NCBI GenBank assembly: GCA_011391285.1 | Contig: JAABQU010000253.1 | Span: 1 to 14,088, forward strand | Length of the DNA stretch: 14,088 nt | Direction of reading: 5' to 3' | From: Thiobacillus sp. | Lineage (GTDB): Bacteria > Pseudomonadota > Gammaproteobacteria > Burkholderiales > Thiobacillaceae | Part shown: positions 13,264 through 14,088 of the stretch, piece by piece | Numbering within the stretch: the stretch's first letter is position 1 | Layout: each line of letters opens with the position of its first letter | Notes under the pieces: model-generated | The model's database searches: none | Seen by the model: the letters and a program-made list of their open reading frames with translations, nothing else | What the model was told of the DNA's origin: nothing | Made by a program: the position numbers and the translations under genes

Positions 13264-13632
13264 ATGAATCGACTTATCGCTTGTGGATTGCTCAGTTTCG
13301 TATTTGTCGTCCCGTCAGCGAATGCCGTTGTTTATTGCAAGAGCGTGGGCGTACCGAAGGGCTGTGTTGCTCGCCCGGTAGCGGCCCCCGGTGTGGGCGC
13401 TCCCGGCGTGGGCGTGGCACCCGGGGTGGGCGTCGGCGCTCCGGGTGTCGGCGTCAGGGACCCTGGCATCAACCAGCCCGGTGCGGCCGGCAACGTCCGT
13501 GCCCCGCGTGCCGGTGCAGGCGCTCCCGGCGCAGGTGGCGTTGACCCCGGCATCAATCAGCCTGGTGCAGCTGGAAATGTCGGCGTACCCGGTAATCGTG
13601 GCGGCCCGGTAAACCGCGTTGGTCCCCGCTGA
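13264..13632 (+). CDS. small secreted Gly/Pro/Val-rich repeat protein
   Basis: A 122-residue exported protein. GGAG at 13254-13257 is 6 nt from the ATG at 13264, which I prefer to the ATG at 13261. The signal peptide MNRLIACGLLSFVFVV...SANA ends at about residue 21. The mature part opens VVYCKSVGVPKGCVARP, with two cysteines (25 and 34) that could pair. Then come elastin-like APGVG repeats (41-64) and two copies of DPGINQPGAAGNV (66-78 and 94-106), with a GGPVNRVGPR tail. Similar small VVYC...GCVARP proteins with a GGPVNRVG end occur in betaproteobacteria as hypothetical proteins, in my recollection. It is 50 bp downstream of the lipoprotein gene and is probably the last gene before the pyc junction. 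No enzymatic function is expected; a structural envelope or secreted role is inference. Confidence 0.8.
   Translation: MNRLIACGLLSFVFVVPSANAVVYCKSVGVPKGCVARPVAAPGVGAPGVGVAPGVGVGAPGVGVRDPGINQPGAAGNVRAPRAGAGAPGAGGVDPGINQPGAAGNVGVPGNRGGPVNRVGPR
13459..13581 (+). repeat. two-copy in-frame coding repeat in the Gly-rich protein
   Basis: The 39-base units at 13459-13497 and 13543-13581, offset by 84 bases, encode the identical peptide DPGINQPGAAGNV. They differ at seven positions, all of them third-codon bases. Confidence 0.9.
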
Positions 13633-13818
13633 TTAGCGGTGTAGCAGCGGTTGTTGATTTGCAGTAGGGAAGGACCCGCTCAGGGTCGGTAGCAGTCCCT
13701 GCAGTTGAGAAAGTCGGCGCTGATAAAGCCCCTGCGCAGCAGGACGGGGCAGGAAAAAGCTCTGCCCGCGCCGCTGCGGATGGCGGGACGGCACCGTGGC
13801 GCCACCGCCGACTTTTTC
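13633..13818. other. non-coding junction with strong inverted repeats before the pyc 3' end
   Basis: No gene is supported here. A 10-bp perfect inverted repeat, AAAGTCGGCG (13710-13719) and CGCCGACTTT (13806-13815), extends to 12 of 13 pairs and encloses about 86 bp. Inside it GCCCC (13728-13732) can pair with GGGGC (13746-13750), and GTGGCGCCAC (13796-13805) is a perfect palindrome. Upstream, GACCC/GGGTC (13673-13687) lies within AGGGA/TCCCT. CCGCT/AGCGG (13626-13639) overlaps the stop of the Gly-rich gene. The outer repeat abuts the pyc stop codon. It may act as a bidirectional terminator, a structured RNA or a relic of a small mobile element. A 41-codon minus frame (13805-13680, GTG start, ending NCRDCYRP) is open but unsupported. 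Confidence 0.5.
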
Positions 13819-14088
13819 CTAGGCGAACTCGACCAGCAGATCCTTCGCATTCACGCTCTCGCCGTGGCGGGCGTGGATGGTATGGACCACGCCGTCGCGC
13901 TCCGCCGTGAGCATGGTCTCCATTTTCATCGCCTCGATCGAGACCAGCGCGTCGCCCTTGGCCACCTTCTGCCCGACATGGGCGGCGACGGTGACGATGG
14001 TGCCGGGCATCGGCGCGCCGAGGTGCTTCGGGTTGCCTTCCTCGGCCTTGGGCTTGGTCTTGACGCCGGCGAGCCCGGCCTTGGCGAC
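13819..14088 (-). CDS. pyc: pyruvate carboxylase, C-terminal biotinyl domain (partial at the window edge)
   Basis: The minus-strand frame runs from the right edge to a TAG at 13819-13821 and encodes the last 89 codons of pyruvate carboxylase. A Lys/Pro linker (KTKPKAEEGNPKHLGAPMPG) leads into the biotin-carboxyl-carrier fold with IEAMKMETML; the biotinylated Lys is encoded at 13924-13926. The tail ends AKDLLVEFA, typical for the enzyme. The 5' part continues outside the window, so completeness cannot be judged. The enzyme carboxylates pyruvate to oxaloacetate, a housekeeping anaplerotic step. It ends facing the cargo, 187 bp from the end of the Gly-rich gene, and its terminal 77 bases repeat at the left edge. 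An acyl-CoA carboxylase biotin subunit is less likely, because the linker and preceding EEGQVKVFLELNGQ are pyruvate-carboxylase-like. Confidence 0.85.
   Translation of the reverse strand, partial: VAKAGLAGVKTKPKAEEGNPKHLGAPMPGTIVTVAAHVGQKVAKGDALVSIEAMKMETMLTAERDGVVHTIHARHGESVNAKDLLVEFA
14012..14088. repeat. terminal direct repeat, right copy
   Basis: Partner of bases 1-77. It ends exactly at the window edge. The only mismatch is G at 14077 against A at 66, a third-codon-position change in an alanine codon of pyc. Confidence 0.95.

Noticed and set aside
13680..13805. 41-codon minus-strand frame with a GTG start and a Cys-containing end (NCRDCYRP)
   Set aside because: It lies fully inside the inverted-repeat region, has no clear ribosome site, and its openness is explained by the stem sequences; noted only as a possibility.
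1..14088. Window as an exactly circular contig
   Set aside because: The 77-base end repeat has one mismatch, and a simple assembly overlap would be exact. Circularity remains open but is not shown.

Overview
GC-rich DNA, probably from a proteobacterium. A betaproteobacterium of the Rhodocyclales/Burkholderiales type is my best guess, from the octaheme-TPR cytochrome, the DUF2252 protein, the lipoprotein and the small APGVG-rich secreted protein; this is inference without database support. I found no tRNA, rRNA, CRISPR array, integrase or intact insertion sequence. The window holds eleven genes I regard as real, one doubtful small ORF and two partial pyruvate carboxylase (pyc) ends.

Edges: both ends carry the same 3'-terminal pyc segment on the minus strand. 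Bases 1-77 match 14012-14088 at 76 of 77 positions, and the single difference is synonymous. The right copy has the intact stop codon and the biotinyl domain. The left copy loses pyc similarity near base 172. About 13.6 kb of cargo therefore lies between direct repeats of a housekeeping gene end, or the contig closes on itself.

Region A (474-3986, plus strand): a four-gene catabolic-looking operon encoding an MBL-fold hydrolase, an FAH-family hydrolase, a small cupin and an SMP-30/gluconolactonase-like lactonase. It is preceded by an FNR/CRP-type box with class II promoter spacing. Hydrolytic processing of a lactone or acylpyruvate-type intermediate fits, but the substrate is unknown. Between this operon and the convergent araC-type gene lies a short fossil of a second FAH gene.

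Region B (4041-5270): a minus-strand AraC-family regulator, divergent from region C. The shared intergenic space has a perfect 9+4+9 inverted repeat that overlaps the likely -35 region of the sulfatase promoter.

Region C (5271-10533): three exported proteins: an arylsulfatase with the CSPTR formylglycine motif, a Phenol_MetA_deg-family outer-membrane-type protein, and an octaheme cytochrome c with a HEAT-like/TPR tail. They look like a periplasmic/envelope module.

Region D (10563-13632): a second copy of the FNR-type promoter drives a DUF2252 protein, followed by a lipoprotein of unknown function and a small secreted Gly/Pro/Val-rich protein. Kinase-like motifs in the DUF2252 protein appear in permuted order. 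Regions A and D share promoter architecture with identical spacing, which suggests common control by an oxygen- or NO-responsive FNR/DNR-type regulator not encoded here.
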